In this document: piece by piece, positions 12,126 to 24,906 of the stretch | Layout of the letters: each line of letters begins with the position of its first letter | How positions within the stretch are numbered: position 1 is the stretch's first letter | Assembly: GCA_973895155.1 (NCBI GenBank) | Contig: OZ316896.1 | Coordinates: forward strand, 20,894,001-20,958,000 | DNA length: 64,000 bases | Origin: Marsupella aquatica | Taxonomy: Eukaryota > Marchantiophyta | Direction of reading: 5' to 3' | Position numbers and translations under genes: made by a program | The notes under the pieces: generated by a model | The model's input: the letters and a program-made list of their open reading frames with translations, nothing else | Database searches by the model: none | What the model was told of the DNA's origin: nothing

Positions 12126-13235
12126 TATTTTATCTGCACATTCAATCCAAATCAAAGTTAACCTCTGTTCCTAAGATATAGTTGTTGTTTTTTTCTCTGA
12201 ATATACCCAAGGGACCGTATACTTTTTGTCTTAGTTTTCCAGACCTACTTTGTTTCCCTTGTTTCTCAATAGCCTTGAACTCTCGTGTAATTGTCTGAGA
12301 TGAGTTGCCCTCACAACTAAGTTGGCAGGTTGTTACTTACCATTGAGTTCAAGAAGCATTGTGTACATTTGACCCAAAACCCTAAACTACTACATACTTA
12401 AATGATGTCTTACCACAAGATGGCAACTGCAAACCATGGTTCGCTCCATTAATGAGAATATAAAAAAAGTACTAAGGCGTATAATTACCATGACTATCTT
12501 TTATCATATTATAGATATGAAGTGTTTCTTATGGGGTGTTTTTATAGTATTGTCATCAAGAAACAATGTTCAGGCTAGGTTTAAATTCACCATGAATGAT
12601 ACATTTTAAAACAAAAGCAAATCAGTATTACAAGAGAAAGTCATCTTGCATTATAATTGTTTGATGTGTAATAATTCCATCAGTTTAGAATTCATAAGAA
12701 AGTCTTTATCAAATGTATTCTATTGGACTTATGTATGAGTTTCTCTTGACCAGAATGTAAACAATATTAAAGAGAGTTATAATCATACTTAAGCAAAGCA
12801 GGAGACTGAGGTTCATGTATCATATAGATCATGTGACTATGAACCATGGTTTGTGGCCTTTGGTCATAGTCACATTTTTATTTTTCTAGCTAGGAGTATA
12901 CTAGTCAGTTTGGTAATTTACTCCTAGTTTTAGATGATGCTGTTAAATAAGGCTCATTAATTCAAGGGCTACGTACCATGATTTGTACTCACCTTTCATT
13001 TTCCCATCTACAAGTTGAGTTAGTTTGATATGGTTTGAACCATGGTTCGAAGTCACTTTTTACATGTAGGTGTAGAGTTGGTTCACTCCGAGTATTAGAT
13101 AATTAATGCCATCAGATAAGCCTCTTACTAGGCACACGAACCATGGTTCATGGTCACTTTTTAAAGTTTTGATCATCTACTTGAAGTATTAGAGGTTTCC
13201 TAGTCACCTCAGAAGTCATTTGTTTGAGAAAACCA
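12126..13235 (-). promoter_or_regulatory. Upstream region of gene A with four palindromic sites
   Basis: The exact palindrome AACCATGGTT occurs at 12432-12441, 12842-12851, 13038-13047 and 13139-13148, all upstream of the gene A start. The copy at 13038 extends to a near-palindrome TTTGAACCATGGTTCGAA. A role as binding site for an element-encoded protein is inferred. Confidence 0.55.
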
Positions 13236-13239
13236 CAAC

Positions 13240-14420
13240 ATGACAAAGGTAGGGCTCATGTACCAACCACAAATACTTATCATAATAACATTCTCCCACA
13301 AGTTATTTGGTGTTAAATCTAGGAGAAAGCACATACATATATGTTACTTTCATTCAAGTATCTTTGTTTGCTTATATGCGTTCAATTTTAAATTATGTAT
13401 GTCAAGTAACCGTCACGCTAGTTAGTTTGTGAAAATCTACACTCAGGTAGACTATGATTGAAGTTGAACAGGTTAACAAAAGATTAACCTCATCAAACAT
13501 TAGAATGAATCAGATATATTACTCAGTTACAAATACAATCTACAATCTTAATGATTAAATTCTCACTTAAGTTCGAGTTAGGGAATGATTCTTGAGTTCA
13601 AGATTCATATATATTATGAAGTGAATTGAGTTCACACATCACAATCTAATTCATCAATTCAATCTCTCATTCTAAGATTGAAGAAGAACTAATGCAAAAA
13701 GGAAGAACTCGAATGGATGGTTACTTACAGTTTCAAGACACATACAGCTTGTATATCTTCTCTGCCACTCTAGACAGTTCACTCAATCTTCATCAACAAA
13801 TAACTCGTGCAGTCTCTTGCCAGTTCCTCTATAGTCGCACACTATGACTCTTTGATGAAGGCTGACTGTCTAATCTCCTCGATCGCTCTTCAATGTTAAT
13901 CCCCGTGTTAATCTCTATCTCCTTGAACAATCTGTACTCTAAGAACTCCTCCCAGCTCTCCTCTTGAAGTATCCCCTCCCAGCACTTGAAGCACTCTCCT
14001 CGCAGCTTGAAGCGCTCTCCTCGCAGCTTGAAGCGCTCTCCTCGTAGCTCTCCTGAATCAAAACCCTTTCCTAGTAAATGAACTCCATAGACGATCAAAA
14101 CAGACTTAACGTTTTTGACTCCACAAGAGGATTCTGGAAGTTCGCATTTCAAAATGAAACTTTTGGGGGGAATTTTGAATTTTGACCTGGTTATGATTGC
14201 CTTGGCCTTCGGTAACTGATTCTCATGCCCAATCGATCTGATGCAAACTGATCATATCTTGTCTTGTAAATGCCCGGAGGTACCCTTCGAGCAGAGAAAA
14301 GTTTACAAGGCCTTGGCCGTAAAATTAATAAAATTTTCAATTATATGCTTGTAAATTGAAACAAATTTTTAACTTGCTAGGGGGATCCTCACCTAATCTT
14401 TTAATTTGCACCCATTATAC
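13240..14420. other. AT-rich stretch with a short 21-bp repeat
   Basis: No gene is recognised. Around 13988-14048 a 21-bp unit (GCTTGAAGCGCTCTCCTCGCA) occurs about three times, which makes a repetitive frame on the minus strand (13829-14152) that I do not accept as a gene. Confidence 0.5.
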
Positions 14421-14424
14421 ATTT

Positions 14425-14625
14425 ACTACTAAGGTAACTTACTTCCTTTACGATTAAATTTACCATTTGTACTACCATAATTTATTTAACCTCATTCAAT
14501 ATTTTTACTACCATCATTATTTAACCTACTAAGGTAACCTCATTCAATCTTTTTACTACCATAATTTATTTAAATTACTAAGGTAACCTGATTTGTTCTT
14601 TTTACTACCATTATTTAATAGCCTA
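14425..14625. repeat. Degenerate tandem repeat, units of about 50 bp
   Basis: Units share TACTAAGGTAACCT, then TTTTTACTACCATAATTTATTTAA. Three to four diverged copies precede the larger duplication. Confidence 0.7.
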
Positions 14626-15616
14626 TAACTAAGGGTAATACTCGCCTAAGATTTCACAACACATATGAATTATTAAACCTACTCGGGTAACCGCCCCTTA
14701 ATCTTATTATATCTAAACCTTAAACCCCTAAACCCTAAATCTGATTATATATATTATGTGTTTAACCCCTAGGGTAACCCTTGATCTCTTAATCCTTGTG
14801 CAACCATTATTAATTTAACTTACTACAAGGGCCTCTCTCAGTCTTGTGCAACCATTATTTATTTGTACAATTAACCCAAAGTCATCTTAGCTAATTTCTA
14901 TGAAAAATACCTGTTTTGGATCGCACGTGGTTCCTAAGATTTTTGATAGTCAACCCCCCGAGCATCTTAGGATTAAGGACTGTTATCGATGTTTAGGCTT
15001 AAGGTTAAATAGAGTTAACCTAAATAATGTTTAGGGTTCTAGGGTTTTATGTTCAGGGTTCAGGGTTTAGGGTTTTTAAGGGTTTCAGCCTAAACCCTAA
15101 CTAAACCCTAGCTAAACCCTATAACTAAGGCTAATACTCGCCTAAGATTTCACAACACATATGAATTATTAAACCTACTCAGGTAAACACCCCTTAATCT
15201 TATTATATCTAAACCCTAAACCCCTAAACCCTAAATCTGATTATATATATTATGTGTTTAAACCCTAGGGTAACCCTTGATCTCTTAATCCTTGTGCAAC
15301 CATTATTAATTTAACTTACTACAAGGGCCTCTCTCAGTCTTGTGCAACCATTATTTATTTGTACAATTAACCCAAAGTCATCTTAGCTAATTTCTATGAA
15401 AAATACCTATTTCGGATCGCACGTGGTTCCTAAGATTTTTGATAGTCAACCCCCCGAGCATCTTAGGATTAAGGACTGTTATCGATGTTTAGGCTTAAGG
15501 TTAAATAGAGTTAACCTAAATAATGTTTAGGGTTCTAGGGTTTTATGTTCAGGGTTCAGGGTTTAGGGTTTTTAAGGGTTTCAGCCTAAACCCTAACTAA
15601 ACCCTAGCTAAACCCT
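14625..15616. repeat. 496-bp tandem duplication with telomere-like motifs
   Basis: Copy 1 (about 14625-15120) and copy 2 (about 15121-15616) are nearly identical. Each contains degenerate CCCTAAA motifs near its start. Each ends with TTTAGGG-type motifs that switch to CCCTAAA-type motifs, a head-to-head arrangement. The near identity implies recent duplication. Confidence 0.85.
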
Positions 15617-17815
15617 AAAGCCCCTGAACCCTTAACCAAGTAGTCAAACCTCATTGTGGGCGCCCATGTGGTCTCTTGTGACATGTCCATTTCAAAATTC
15701 CGGGCCAATGGTTGTGCCAGAATCAAACCTAAACAAATACAAGGTCCATTTGTGTTTGTTGTGAAACTATTACAATTTATAATTTGTCTCGGGAACTCAG
15801 GGCCAAAGAGAATTCAAATTTAACGTACCAAATAAGAATGAGGAACTTTAAACCAACCATACTTTAAATTTCACAGTTATTCTTTTTGAGTTTTCACTAT
15901 GTTTATTTAGTTCTACTCGGGTACATTAGTATTCAAAGGCGCATTAAGAGAGTTTTGGCCATTATTTGCTGTGGGTCAAAAGCCCGTTTGGGTTGAGAGT
16001 TTTTATGTTGCAAATTGGGGTTGCTCAAGCTTTTGTTGAGATTCAACCATGTACTAATTATTGAAAAATGGTATAGTTAGCTAGGAGCACTATAAACCAA
16101 CCATACTTTAAGTTAGTGGGTTCTTCTTATTGTGTTTTAACCATTCTTTGTAAGAGAGAGGCAGGTGGGTTTCGGGCACCTAGTTGGATTCCTTTGCTTA
16201 ACCCTCCTATGCAGTTTACGACTGAGCTTGACCAGGCTCTTCAGTATGTTGATAGGTAGGGTTTGGTTTTTGTGTGTCCTCTTATGCGGGAAACCCTGCC
16301 TGCTGTTAACCCTAAACTGATAAATGTTTTGGCCTTTTTTGTGTTCTCCCTTGATTGGGTTTTTGGCCTGTGGAATCTTGTCTCCCAGTTGGGCGCCTTC
16401 TGCTTTTGGCAGTTTGATATAAAAAATTAGTGCTATTAGCATATGTTGATATCCAAAGTATTTCAACCTTGCACATTTTCAACTGTTGAAAGAAGCAAAA
16501 ATTATTGGTGACAAAATGTAAAAGATTAAGGTCCGGATTAAGGTCCAAGACAGTCCATTATTGATCAAAATGTTGTATCAAACTATTCCCAGATGGATAA
16601 TACATGATTAATATTTTGGATGAAGCTAGGAACTTGCAAATGACACTGTTCAAGTCTTGTTGATCATTTCATTGATGGTCTCTTTTCTACTTGGCGAACC
16701 CTTTGTTTTCATGGACCTGGGGGAGAATGTAAAAGTAGATTAAGGGTCCAGGCATTATTGTAAGTGTCCGTTATTGCATTGTAAGTGTCCATTATTGTAA
16801 GTAGATAATTTGTGAGTGACTGTGGGAACTAAGCAAGGAGATAGCACTAGTCTAAACCCTAAAGCCCCTGATTCAAACCTTAACCTGGGGTTAGCCTTAG
16901 TCAAACCTCATTGTGGGCCCATGTGTGGGCCCTTGGGGCATGTCCATTTCAAAGTTCCGGGCCAATGGTTATGCCAGACCCAAACCTAAACAAATACAAC
17001 TATGTGTGTTTTTTGTGAAACTACTACAATTTATAGTTTGTCCCGAGAACTCAGGGTCAAAGAGAATTCAAATTTAACGTGCCAAATAAGAAGGAGGAAC
17101 TTTAAACCAACCATACTTTAAATTTCTTAGTTATTCTTTTTGAGTTTTCACTATGTTTATTTGGTTCTACTCGGGTACATTAGTATTCAAAGGCGCATTA
17201 AGAGAGTTTTTGGCCATTATTTGTTGTGGGTCAAAAGCCCGTTTGGGTTGAGAGTTTTTAAGGTGCAAATTGGGGTTGCTCAAGCTTTTGTTGAGATTCA
17301 ACCATGTACTAATTATTGAAAAATGGTATAGTTAGCTAGGGGCACTATAAACCAACCATACTTTAAGTTAGTGGGTTCTTCTTATTGAGTTCTAACCATT
17401 CTTTGTAGGGGAGATGCAGGTGGGTTTCGAGCAACTAGTCGGATTCCCTTTCCTCCTATGCAGTTTACTCGTGAGCTTGACCAGGCTCTTCAGTATGCGG
17501 ATAGGTAGAATTTGGTTTTTGTGTCTCCTCTTGTGCAGGAAACCCTGCCTGGTGTTAACCCTAAACTGATAAATGTTTTGGCCTTTTTTGTGTTCTCCCT
17601 TGATTGGGTTTTTGGCCTGTGGGATCGTGTCTCCCAGTTGGGCGCCTTCTGCTTTTGGCAGTTTGATGTAAAAATAAATTAGGGTGTGTTCATGGACCTG
17701 GGGGACCATGTAAAAGTAGATTAAGGGTCCATTATTGTAAGTGTCCATTATTGTAAGTAGATACTCTAATAATTTGTGAATGTGGAAAGCAAGGAGATAG
17801 CACTAGTCTACACCC
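15612..17815. repeat. Second tandem duplication, about 1240 and 960 bp
   Basis: Copy 1 (15612-16851) and copy 2 (16852-17810) both start with CTAAACCCTAAAGCCCC and share the CCTCATTGTGGGC and CCAACCATACTTTAA segments. Copy 2 lacks about 280 bp corresponding to roughly 16430-16710. The two copies differ by scattered substitutions and are older than the 496-bp duplication. Confidence 0.8.
16150..16428 (+). pseudogene. Repeated protein-like remnant in the 1.24-kb duplication
   Basis: On the plus strand both duplicates (here and at about 17410-17680) can be read as PPMQFT.ELDQALQY then a shared TAG, then NPKLINVLAFFVFSLDWVFG and VSQLGAFCFWQFD. The match between copies is partly expected from duplication. 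I do not recognise the family. It is probably a decayed exon from a transposon or captured gene. Long minus-strand frames over the same bases are likely shadows. Confidence 0.3.
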
Positions 17816-17820
17816 TAAAC

Positions 17821-18008
17821 CCTTTTGATGGCTTTGATTAAAGCTGCTGTTGCATACCGTGAAGCTGGTAGAAAACAATTGAAGTCTTTTTCAAAACAAG
17901 TACTGTATAAAAATGGTAATTATGCAACAGCAGCTTTCGGCGAAGCAGGTTTAAGCAACACAGTCAAAAGGGTATGCAATAGCAGCTTTAATCAAAGCCA
18001 TCAAAAGG
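17821..18008. repeat. 38-bp inverted repeat forming a long hairpin
   Basis: Arm 17821-17858 (CCTTTTGATGGCTTTGATTA...) pairs with 17971-18008 with one non-Watson-Crick position, which would be a G:U pair in RNA. The loop is 112 nt. Within the loop, at about 17926-17943, is a partial direct copy of the right arm (TATGCAACAGCAGCTTT), so an alternative shorter fold exists. It may be a foldback element or a small-RNA precursor. Confidence 0.75.
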
Positions 18009-18572
18009 ATAATTATGTAAGAGCAATGCCATGCCTAACGGCAAAAAAATGGAGTACAAGAGCAAGTCCCAGAGCAAGTTAGGATGGGAAACTTTCCAGC
18101 CATTGAGATCCTTACCTCAAACTCCCTAGTAGAATAATCACAACTGAAGATACTTAGTTGAATCCGGGGTTGAATCCTGATATGTCTAGTTAATCTGTAC
18201 TAGAAATTGAGAACTCCAAGTTGTGTTGAATCAAATGGTTATACCTTGGTTCTTCAGCTGACCATAAACAATACGTTTGAAGACCATCGCATAGGAACCA
18301 TCTACCACCCCTACAGAACCAAGATACATTAAGTTGTCAGATGAACTACTGCATTTTGATAAACCTTAAAAAGAACCTAGCTTTCTTATAATGTGACAAG
18401 CATACTACGGCTTAGAGAACAAATTTCTAACCACAACACTTCAAAATCCAGAATTAGACTCCTGGACCAACATGAAAAGATCTCACTGGACGATCAATCT
18501 GTTAGGTAGAGACATAACTATTATCTCCAAGTTTCCCCACAAGTTCCACATAGTGATTAAGTCTTTACTTTG

Positions 18573-18887
18573 TTACTCTACTATATAGGTTTTGACTCTC
18601 TGTTTTGGCTTTTTGTAAGTATGTGGTGTTGTGTTTGCAAATTGTTGTTGTGTTTGAATTTGGCATTGTGAGATGAAATCATAGTGCTCAGGGTCTCCAG
18701 GAGCATTACCAGGACGGAGCTCAAATGCATTGTACGTTCTCAATAATAGATTAACACTTGAAAAGTTTGAGGAAAACCCTGGGTAGTTGTGAAAATAAGG
18801 GTATTTTGGTAGGAAGCACATCCATGAGGTTATAAATATCTCCTTAGGGATAGTTAGCTCAATGAATCTTTGTGTGACCAAAAGCTA
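18573..18887 (-). pseudogene. Possible orphan exon, unknown protein
   Basis: A minus-strand frame of about 102 residues has protein-like composition in its centre (FELRPGNAPGDPEHYDFISQ). It lacks an ATG; the frame is closed upstream by TAG at 18887-18885, which could be the end of an acceptor. I do not recognise a family and found no partner exons. It may be chance. Confidence 0.25.
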
Positions 18888-19047
18888 TTGGGAGACAAGA
18901 AATATCCTTCAAGAGGGCCTCTTCTTTTGCTCAAAATTATATAATTTCCAAAATCTTGATATTATTTTTAAGAAACCAAGGGTCATAGTCAAAGAAGGGG
19001 AGTGTCATTTTTCTATTTGTCCACAAATCATTATGCAATTTGATCAT

Positions 19048-19073
19048 GTAAACCCTAAACCCTAAACCCTAAA
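19048..19073. repeat. Short interstitial telomere-like tract
   Basis: Three perfect CCCTAAA units occur in a row here, the plant telomere repeat. It is isolated from the degenerate telomere-like motifs at 14.7-15.6 kb. Confidence 0.85.
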
Positions 19074-21604
19074 GTCACACATAATAAAAATTGAAATGAT
19101 TGCCTAAAGTAAATGATTAGTCATGGGGATTAGGGGCAGTCTAGGGGTGGGGGACCTATGCCCGGGCCCTCACTCTATGTATATTAAGTATATCGTTGTT
19201 ATATGTAAAAAATTAATTTCTGATAACGTTTTACACCCTTAGGTGCCTTATAAAACTGGTGAAATCTAGATTTGAAAACCCATTCAGGAATTATAATTAG
19301 GAAAACCCAACATAGGGCTAGCATACCAGATACACAAGTATTCCAAACAAAAGGATGCATACAGTCACACATACAATTTATATAATTATGTTTGAATGAC
19401 CAGTTTGGCCAAACTGGTCCCCAAAACTGGTATAAGCTCTAAGACAAAAGATCTGGACCTTTCAAGACTTTGATCTGTGCACTCCCCACAAAACTCTGAA
19501 TCTGTCATACCAAAGCCTTTCCCAAACTTACCCCCTCACTAAACCCCCAAAACCCTTTTACCCCTGCTTTTACCTTAGGATAGGCGCACCCATTAAAATG
19601 GAAATATAAGGATTTGCCACATATTGCAAAGAGACCTTGCCACATGGACCACTTATACAATGACGCATGGCACATACATTATAAGACCCCTTCAGTCTGA
19701 TTAATATGCCACCACTTTGGAAATATCTTTCTGACTTATAAACCCAAACTTGTATAAATTTGGAGGTTGGTTTGTTGTAATTTAATTATAAAAATTAGTC
19801 GGAATGGGATTAAAAACACCCTTCAAGTGGGCAAGTTATACTCATTCCCCAAAGTTAGCTCAATGAACAATCTGAGTTGGGTTAAGTTTTATGAAATGAA
19901 AGAAGTATCCTCGAACTAAACAACTCTATGGCAAGCAGAAACAATTGCCAAACTCTTGAGAGTCTGCGTTATGTATTCCCATCATTCTGTAAGCGACCTG
20001 AGAAGTGACCTTGTTGTGACAGTTTCTATGAGGGTTTTATTTATGTCTTGTGGGTTAGCAATCACCAAAACCTGGAAAGGCCCAAGTTTGGAAGGTATTA
20101 GTCTCCACCCGACTGCCAGCCCGACTCTGCACCCCTAATACTTCCTGTACTTTGGAGTCAATTGTATTTATAATGACAAATTGAATACTAAATTTTGATA
20201 GCATACCTCTTTGCAAATGAAACATAATCTTTATTCTTTCTTGATTCAGATAGGGTATGTTTGTCCGCATGCAGCAAACACAATATTTGTTTTTACTTGT
20301 TCTAGGAGGGAGACAGTGTCGGAGTCTTCTCTTTTATCATATGTGCTAAGTCAAGAATTTAACTAAGTTCTTTTATTATTCTTTTCTCTTTTGTCATGTA
20401 ATGCAGTCATTGCGCTTTCATTCCTTTACTATTCACTTTTTAAAGATTCTTTCCTCCTTTTCAACTTAAAAAATAGTTTAGTCATTGCCCTCTTATCTGC
20501 TTACTGTTCATTCTTTTATAAAATCACATTTTTCTACTTTTCAAGTAAAAACGTCATGTTTGCGTCTTTTCACTCTAACTCTATTTATTTTTTGCTTTCT
20601 TTGGCACATGACACTATTGTATGTAGTGAGGTACCCCCTCTTGGCCCTCCCTTGCCTTTGCCCATTGAACCACTATGTTCACGGTTAACTAAGAGTTTTT
20701 CAGGTAATGAAAAGATATGTTACTCCTGACTCATTGGAGACTCATTCATGTGACTGTGGTAAGTAAGTCAAAAGGATTTGATGATAAGTAGCATAAGGAC
20801 ATTACAATTTAGTTCTATACCTAAAGAACTCAATTGTGCCATGGCTTAAGTTATTTAATCTCATGGTGTACATTAATTTGCGCCAAATATAATTAATATA
20901 CCCTTTCCCCAAATGTGACCCATTGTTTATGACCAAATGTTGGGGATCAGTAAGTTGGACTACTATTTTGTGTAAGAGGATGCGCGGTTATATCAATGGG
21001 AACTTCCACGTAACAGTTGGCTCCATTATCTTCGATCAATGTCTAGTGCCGACCATCTGAACAACTTGTGCGCGCCAACTCAAGACTTTGAGGGAGGTTG
21101 GCACTAACCAATGCCACACTTTACAATGTCATATTTTTCAGTAGTGACACTAACCAATATGGCCTTGAACCATGTAAACCAATAAGGCATCTCAAAGTTT
21201 CAAATAATGTGTCTCAAAGTTGCTTACATACAGACATCATAAGTTATGGACAGGTGGGTGGACAGTTTATGGGCAGAACAAGTTATGAACTACCGAAGTC
21301 ATAATTTATCACTTTTTGCCATAACAATTGGATATATGTCTTGATCATAAGTGAATGAAGAGGTTACTGAAAAATAAAAAATAAACCTTTTGAATAATTA
21401 AGTTTGTGCAAAAGCTATGGCCAGCCATCCTCCGCTTTTCCTTATGGCCAAGCCAAATTTGATGGCAAGGGTTCCCTCCATTTCCTCTAACTTGAATTAA
21501 TGTCCCATTTTTCAGTGCATGTCTCCCGCTCATGTTTTGGGTGAAAAGTTCACATTGAGTGGATTTCTTGTGCGCACTGCTGTGTGAGTGCCTGCAAGGT
21601 AGGG

Positions 21605-21810
21605 CGTGCTAGGTCAAGTAGCAAGTATAGTGGGAGTTCAAAATCTGGAATTCGATCTTATGAGTAAGGTGAGTTGCGGGAAAGTTTGGAGCGTGAGCTA
21701 CATCAAGTTAGTTTGCTAGGTCAAGTAACAAGTATAGTGGGAGCTCAAAATCTGAAGGTCAATCTTGTGAGTTGCGGGAAAGTTTGGAGCGAGAGCTACA
21801 TCAAGTTGTG
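21605..21810. repeat. Tandem duplication of about 107 bp
   Basis: Two diverged copies begin TGCTAGGTCAAGTA and end GAGCTACATCAAGTT, near 21607-21713 and 21714-21810. Confidence 0.75.
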
Positions 21811-22091
21811 CTTTGGTGCAAGTGCTGAGACCCTGAACTCTGAGTTGGAGCTGAAGAATGATTTGGACCTCAACCATGAGCTGAAGTTGAGCTAAGTTTT
21901 GGCAAGATGGAGCTGGAATACAGGACTGTGAGTCGTTGCTGAGTGAGTGCTAGGACTGTGAGTAATCGCCGAGTGAGTGCTGCGCTGAGGTGACTTGATG
22001 TGAAAGTGATGGAGACTAGGTGAGCTAGCCTGTATGTGGAATGTATGTCGTCACTTTGCATCTATGTGTATAATTTTGATATCGACCAAAG

Positions 22092-22236
22092 TGAAGCAGA
22101 GCCTTGTTGCAGGGGTTTGCTGGCAGTTCCCATCACCTGCACTGTTTTTCATTCGTTTCTTCCAAGCAGAGCCTTGCCGCAGGGGTTTGCTAGCAGTTCC
22201 CATCACTTGCGCTGTTCTTTATTCGTTTCTTCCTGG
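22092..22236. repeat. 72-bp tandem duplication
   Basis: AAGCAGAGCCTTG..GCAGGGG begins each copy and CATTCGTTTCTTCC or ATTCGTTTCTTCC ends it. The copies differ at only a few bases. Confidence 0.85.
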
Positions 22237-22659
22237 CTCCCGGTTGTAATGGAGGATTGATGTTCCTTCAATCTCCTTCTCTGACTTGTCTTCCGATCTC
22301 AGTGTTTACTCAACAAGAAGTCTTGCTCATGGTCTTGTTTCAAAAGCATTTGAAAATCCTTTCCAACGATGCCTTAATCGCCTGTTTTCATCCAGTATTA
22401 TTGAAAATCGTGTCACATTGACCCAGTCAACATTTATGCATTTTTCTGTGTCTAGCTATGTTATTTTTGCATTTTTTCGCCTACTTACTGCATCTTCCTC
22501 TTTCTCTCAAAACCTGAGTGTCTAGGTTTGTTGGATGCGGCTTGACTTCTTCTTTCCAACGGTATAAAGAATGACACATTTGGTTTCCAGATCTTCCTAC
22601 TCCGTAACATTTACGTGCTTTCATTGGAGCTCTGCATGACAGCTACATTTTTTCTATTC

Positions 22660-23330
22660 TCCTAACACTATGCCTGCTTCCGTTGGACAGGAGCGCTGCA
22701 TGTAGGCGATGTATTTTATTGTTGCGCCTCTCCCAGAGAGCTAGTTTCTCCCAACAGGTATAGATCTCGGTTTTATTCTGAAGGTTATGTGATGGTTGGA
22801 AGCCAGGTACAGTAGTTCCCTATCTATTTTTAACGTTCTTAGCAATCTGATTGGAACAAGGATAAGACGAATTGACCATACAGTGTTATTCAAACTTAGA
22901 AAGTTTGACAAAGCTTGCAATAGATTAGAATTTAATTCTCAATGTCGATGTCAGCCTGACAAAAACTAGAATCTAGATCCATGCGTGAGATTATCTAACA
23001 AATGCCAAATTTTAAAACAATTCTGTAATCAGAAGGATAGCTACACAGCATAAAATTAAAATAGTAGTACATTTGTCTTGTGTGTAGATGGACACATCTT
23101 CTTTATTCTTCTGATGTCACTTGTACTTCCATTGGACAGGAGCGCTACATGTCAAATATGTAATTTAGTGCTGAGATCCTCCCAGGGATGCTATTCAGAG
23201 TTAAACTACTACTTCACCAACAACGTACTTCACCAACAACAGAAGGTAGATCTGGTTTTCATTACCAAGGTTATGTGATTGTTAGGAAGGTACTTCCCTG
23301 TCTATTTTAATATTCTTACCACTTTGATTG
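22660..23330. repeat. Diverged direct duplication, about 440 bp apart
   Basis: A block with TTGGACAGGAGCGCT, then TCTCCCAG or CCTCCCAGG, then GGTTATGTGAT, occurs at about 22680-22870 and again at about 23125-23330. Confidence 0.65.
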
Positions 23331-24177
23331 GAAGAGGAATATTGCTCTCCTAGTTTTACGTCAGACAACACAAATTATGAAACTATAATGTACTCTACAT
23401 ATTGATTCATCACTTTGCTTCCGACATGTGTTCTAACCAAGAGCAATGGCATTGATAAATTGTCTTGTAGACGTACATGAATATAATTTGTAAAGTTTTT
23501 TATGTGCATCTCATCGTTTTCTGCTGCATGCAATTAAATACTGTGGTGGGTTTGCCAAAGTTTAAGTTCATTGTTTTAGCTTGTTGAAAATTATATTCAC
23601 TGTTTATCTTCTTTAGTGGTGGCCTTGTGATACTAAAGTTTGTTGCCTGGACATGTAGGTCCAAGACAACTTTGACTTCAACACAATAGAGTGAGCAACA
23701 GGCGTAGCCGTTGACAGTAAAAGCACAGGTCAGATTTGGGTATGCACTAAACTATTATTGGGCAACTGCATATAATTAGCCTCTACGTGCCAGAAGTCAG
23801 CCCTGTCAATAATGCTAAAGAGTCCGTAGATCGAGTCACTCAAGGAGAGGTATCTTTGTTGGGACTGTGTATGGATCGAGTATCAATTGCAAGCATTCTT
23901 AGCACAAGGCTTGGTTTCTGTGCAAAGACAACTCAGACTAGTATATGGACGTACGTAGAGTTTAAGAAATTAATCTAAAAATTTGCTGCTAATTCATAAC
24001 TAATCAATCGATCATGGCAAGAAGCTGAATATTTAGTCTGATATATCGAGGGCTTAGTTTGAGGTAAATTAAAAATGACTAGATCAAATATTTTGGGCCA
24101 GATTCTGGGCCTTCTAAGATCTAGGAATTGATCTCAGTCAGTAAGGGTCGATAATGTATATATTGGCATATATGTGA

Positions 24178-24276
24178 TTGAGTAGAGTAGAGTAGAGTAG
24201 AGTAGAGTAGAGTAGAGTAGAGTAGAGTAGAGTAGAGTAGAGTAGAGTAGAGTAGAGTAGAGTAGAGTAGAGTAGA
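24178..24276. repeat. GAGTA pentanucleotide microsatellite
   Basis: About 19 uninterrupted GAGTA units. Because the unit is not a multiple of three, all frames stay open, which creates the apparent repetitive minus-strand peptide here; it is not a gene. Confidence 0.95.
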
Positions 24277-24857
24277 GAGGTCGGGGGACGACTACCTGTG
24301 TCACAACATGAACTCATTTGTCCAACTTGCACGTCTTGGTCTAATTTAACATTCACACTCTCACAGTCTGCAGTCTACCCGGCTGTCTACTCAGTTCAGT
24401 GTACAAGAATCAAGTGCCTTAGTTTCATTATGATGCTACATGTCGATAATATGCTTGTCAGAGTGTATGCTTGGCTGTGCAAACAGACCCATTCAAACAA
24501 TTAATGCAGCAAACTGTTGTTGCTTACTGTTGGCAGCCATGTGGAAGATAGTAGCTTAGAGCAACACTCAACAATAGAGTTTCCAAGCACGTGGTAGGAA
24601 GACTAAATTTTGGTTCTACAAATCTCACATGCTTTTGATCAGATTGTCTTTTTTTCCCTTCAGAAGTGGTTGTTCTTTAAATTAGTGTTCCTTTGTCACC
24701 TCCGCCCTTGCTATTTGGGTGGATTGACTCATTTGTTGATCATGCCTCTCAGTATTGAGTCGTGTTCTTGTAACTCTTTGTGATTGGTAAGAGTTTTAAT
24801 GCTCAACTTTTGGTTTTGTTCCTTTGTGTGGTGCAGTATGCTGCGTAAAGGCGTGGA

Positions 24858-24906
24858 AGGCCAGGACTATTCTCACATGCTGTGTGAAGGCCAGGACTAT
24901 TCTCAG
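24858..24906. repeat. Short direct duplication
   Basis: GAAGGCCAGGACTATTCTCA occurs twice within 50 bp, at about 24858 and 24886. Confidence 0.8.

Noticed and set aside
13829-14152. Minus-strand 107-residue frame
   Set aside because: Its LRGERFK repeats come from a 21-bp DNA repeat, and no family is recognised.
16137-17748. Minus-strand frames of about 110 residues in both 1.24-kb repeats
   Set aside because: Their similarity follows from DNA duplication; the plus-strand reading looks more protein-like.
20391-20729. Hydrophobic 112-residue plus-strand frame
   Set aside because: Low-complexity T/C-rich DNA with internal repeats; likely chance.
24138-24356. Minus-strand LYSTL repeat peptide
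   Set aside because: Translation of a GAGTA microsatellite.
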